Shown here piece by piece: positions 12,777 to 13,994 of a stretch of 13,994 nucleotides of DNA. The position numbers were made by a program, and so were the translations under genes. The DNA is from Ruminococcus sp. (GTDB taxonomy: Bacteria; Bacillota; Clostridia; Lachnospirales; Lachnospiraceae). Below the pieces are notes generated by a model that saw nothing but the letters and a program-made list of their open reading frames with translations, was not told the origin of the DNA and did not search any database. Position 1 is the stretch's first letter. Every line of letters starts with the position of its first letter. The stretch covers positions 1 through 13,994 of the forward strand of contig JAHHTL010000047.1 of the NCBI GenBank assembly GCA_020024635.1, in the 5' to 3' direction.

Positions 12777-13736
12777 ATGCAAAAAGAGATATTAGAACAG
12801 TTGCGAAAGATAAGCTACGAAGAAAAGAAAATACTGGAAGGGGATCATAATGTCTGCAAATCGATCTATACATCGCAAAAAGAGTTTGTTGTAGATAGCA
12901 AGAAACTTTTGGAAAAAGGTCGTTTGATTGAAATCCGTCCGCACACCAGATTTGTACACTTTCCAAAGCATCGGCATAATTATGTGGAGATGGTTTATAT
13001 GTGCAGTGGAAGTACCACACATATTATCAACGATACAGATAAAATTATTTTATATGAGGGAGATTTGCTTTTATTAAATCAGAATGCAACGCAAGAGATT
13101 CTTCCATCCTCAGAAAATGATATTGCAGTTAATTTTATTATTTTGCCAGAATTTTTTGATCGTCCTTTTTCGATGATAGAACAAGAAAATGTGTTAAGAG
13201 ATTTTTTGGTCTCTACATTATCTAAAGACAGTAGGATATCAAGTTATCTTCATTTTCAAGCGAAGGAAATACTCCCAGTGCAGAATTTGATGGAAAATAT
13301 GATCTGGACATTAATAAATAACAAATCGGGAATGAACACAATTAATCAGACAACCATGGGATTATTATTTATGAATTTATCGATGTTTGCAGATACAGTC
13401 AATAAAAGTAATCCGAATCAGATGGAACAAAATCTTGTTTTTTCAGTTTTAAAATATATAGAGAATTACTATAAGCATGGATCACTTGCTTATATTTCAG
13501 ATGAATTAAATCAGTCGGATTATTATATTTCCAGGTTATTAAAGAAGTATACAGGATGTAATTTTAAAGAACTGCTACAGCAAAGAAAACTACAGCAGGC
13601 GGCTTATCTTTTAAAGCAGACTACACTTACAGTTGATAATGTAATGGATGCTATAGGATATGAAAATAGCAGCTACTTTTATCGTATGTTTAAAAATAAA
13701 TATAGATGTTCACCATCAGAATATAGAAAAATTTGA
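12777..13736 (+). CDS. AraC-family transcriptional regulator, probable regulator of rhaBA
   Basis: This 319-residue regulator begins at the ATG at 12777, which has AAGGAGG 6 bases upstream. A longer frame from TTG at 12747 would read through the ribosome site and is rejected. The N-terminal ligand-binding cupin lies around 50-125, with HFPKHRHNYVEMVYMCSGS (61-79) typical of AraC-type sugar sensors and YEGDLLLLNQ (93-102). A helical linker covers about 130-215. The C-terminal DNA-binding domain (about 222-319) has two helix-turn-helix units, near 236-258 (LAYISDELNQSDYYISRLLKKY) and 284-308, ending in CSPSEYRKI. It is divergent from rhaB with about 130 bases between, the usual arrangement of a local rhamnose activator. 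It is only distantly similar to the regulator at 136-1005. Ligand assignment to rhamnose or a related sugar is by context. Confidence 0.9.
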   Translation: MQKEILEQLRKISYEEKKILEGDHNVCKSIYTSQKEFVVDSKKLLEKGRLIEIRPHTRFVHFPKHRHNYVEMVYMCSGSTTHIINDTDKIILYEGDLLLLNQNATQEILPSSENDIAVNFIILPEFFDRPFSMIEQENVLRDFLVSTLSKDSRISSYLHFQAKEILPVQNLMENMIWTLINNKSGMNTINQTTMGLLFMNLSMFADTVNKSNPNQMEQNLVFSVLKYIENYYKHGSLAYISDELNQSDYYISRLLKKYTGCNFKELLQQRKLQQAAYLLKQTTLTVDNVMDAIGYENSSYFYRMFKNKYRCSPSEYRKI

Positions 13737-13863
13737 TACGGATCGTTATAGGAATTGACAATAAGCGTATTGATAATAGTAAAAAAATTATCCGAAGAAA
13801 TTTGTGATTTTGGCATTAAGTTAGTCATGCAAAAAATGATATGGTGAAACGAAGAGTTTTATT

Positions 13864-13899
13864 TGCGTAACAGACATTTAAATCTGTTACGCATTTTTT
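13864..13899 (+). terminator. Rho-independent terminator downstream of the second AraC gene
   Basis: A perfect 11-bp stem (TGCGTAACAGA at 13864-13874 with TCTGTTACGCA at 13883-13893) has an 8-base loop and is followed by six T (13894-13899). It lies 127 bases after the AraC stop, rather far but with no intervening gene seen. The same hairpin could slow transcription from the leftward gene ending at 13930, though no T tract follows on that side. Confidence 0.85.
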
Positions 13900-13929
13900 G
13901 AAAGATAATAGAAACGTATTTTATTGGAT

Positions 13930-13994
13930 TTATTCAGCGTAAAGTTTAATAATATTTAATAGTACTTCAGTTGCTTTATCCATTCTTTCTACGG
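13930..13994 (-). CDS. 3' end of an unidentified protein (partial)
   Basis: On the leftward strand an open frame enters from the right edge and ends in TAA at 13932-13930. The last 20 residues read VERMDKATEVLLNIIKLYAE, a plausible terminal amphipathic helix. The other two frames on this strand stop within the first few codons. Its stop sits 31 bases from the terminator, consistent with a real gene end convergent with the AraC gene. The family cannot be recognised. Confidence 0.45.
   Translation of the reverse strand, partial: VERMDKATEVLLNIIKLYAE

Noticed and set aside
12775..13022. Two overlapping leftward open frames opposite the start of the second AraC gene
   Set aside because: Both are antisense to a well-supported coding region with an excellent ribosome site, have no family features and overlap each other.
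13755..13899. A small RNA gene between a perfect TTGACA (13755-13760) and the terminator at 13864-13899
   Set aside because: There is no acceptable -10 at 16-18 bases (only TAGTAA). The terminator is adequately explained by the upstream AraC gene, so it stays a weak possibility.

Overview
The window is AT-rich DNA with strong AAGGAGG ribosome-binding sites, tightly packed sugar-catabolism genes and AraC-type local regulators. It looks like a low-GC Clostridia genome, probably a gut Lachnospiraceae relative. The lineage is inferred from gene style only. No mobile element, tRNA, rRNA or CRISPR array was seen.

Layout. The tail of an unknown gene (to 70) ends at a terminator (91-124). A leftward AraC-family regulator (136-1005) diverges from a rightward block. 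That block holds a CUT2-type sugar ABC transporter: a double ATPase (1278-2783), two permeases (2786-3796 and 3796-5073) and a lipoprotein binding protein (5140-6300). A strong hairpin terminator (6369-6414) follows. After it come an L-xylulokinase-like FGGY kinase (6454-7968), UlaE-type L-xylulose-5-phosphate 3-epimerase (7990-8838), L-rhamnose mutarotase RhaM (8857-9171) and AraD-type L-ribulose-5-phosphate 4-epimerase (9196-9891). A bidirectional hairpin (9915-9952) separates these from the leftward, 4-nt-overlapping pair rhaB (12644-11229) and rhaA (11232-9982). A second, rightward AraC regulator (12777-13736) diverges from rhaB. A terminator (13864-13899) and the tail of a leftward unknown gene (13930 to the edge) close the window.

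How the parts fit. The genes encode a complete route for L-lyxose, the pentose with the ring configuration of L-rhamnose. It would run: ABC uptake, anomer exchange by RhaM, L-lyxose to L-xylulose by RhaA, phosphorylation at C5 by the LyxK-like kinase, L-xylulose-5-P to L-ribulose-5-P by UlaE, then D-xylulose-5-P by AraD, entering the pentose phosphate pathway. The classical rhamnose pathway is incomplete here: rhaA, rhaB and rhaM are present, but no rhamnulose-1-phosphate aldolase (RhaD) or lactaldehyde enzyme is visible. Either the locus serves L-lyxose or L-xylulose, or it serves both sugars with RhaD elsewhere. Enzyme family assignments are firm. The combined physiological role is inference.

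Regulatory structure includes a 21-bp-phased direct repeat next to a promoter before the transporter, a different 22-bp-phased repeat before rhaB, a start-stop ATGTGA overlapping the rhaB GTG start, and two RNA hairpins that could set expression ratios inside the rightward block.
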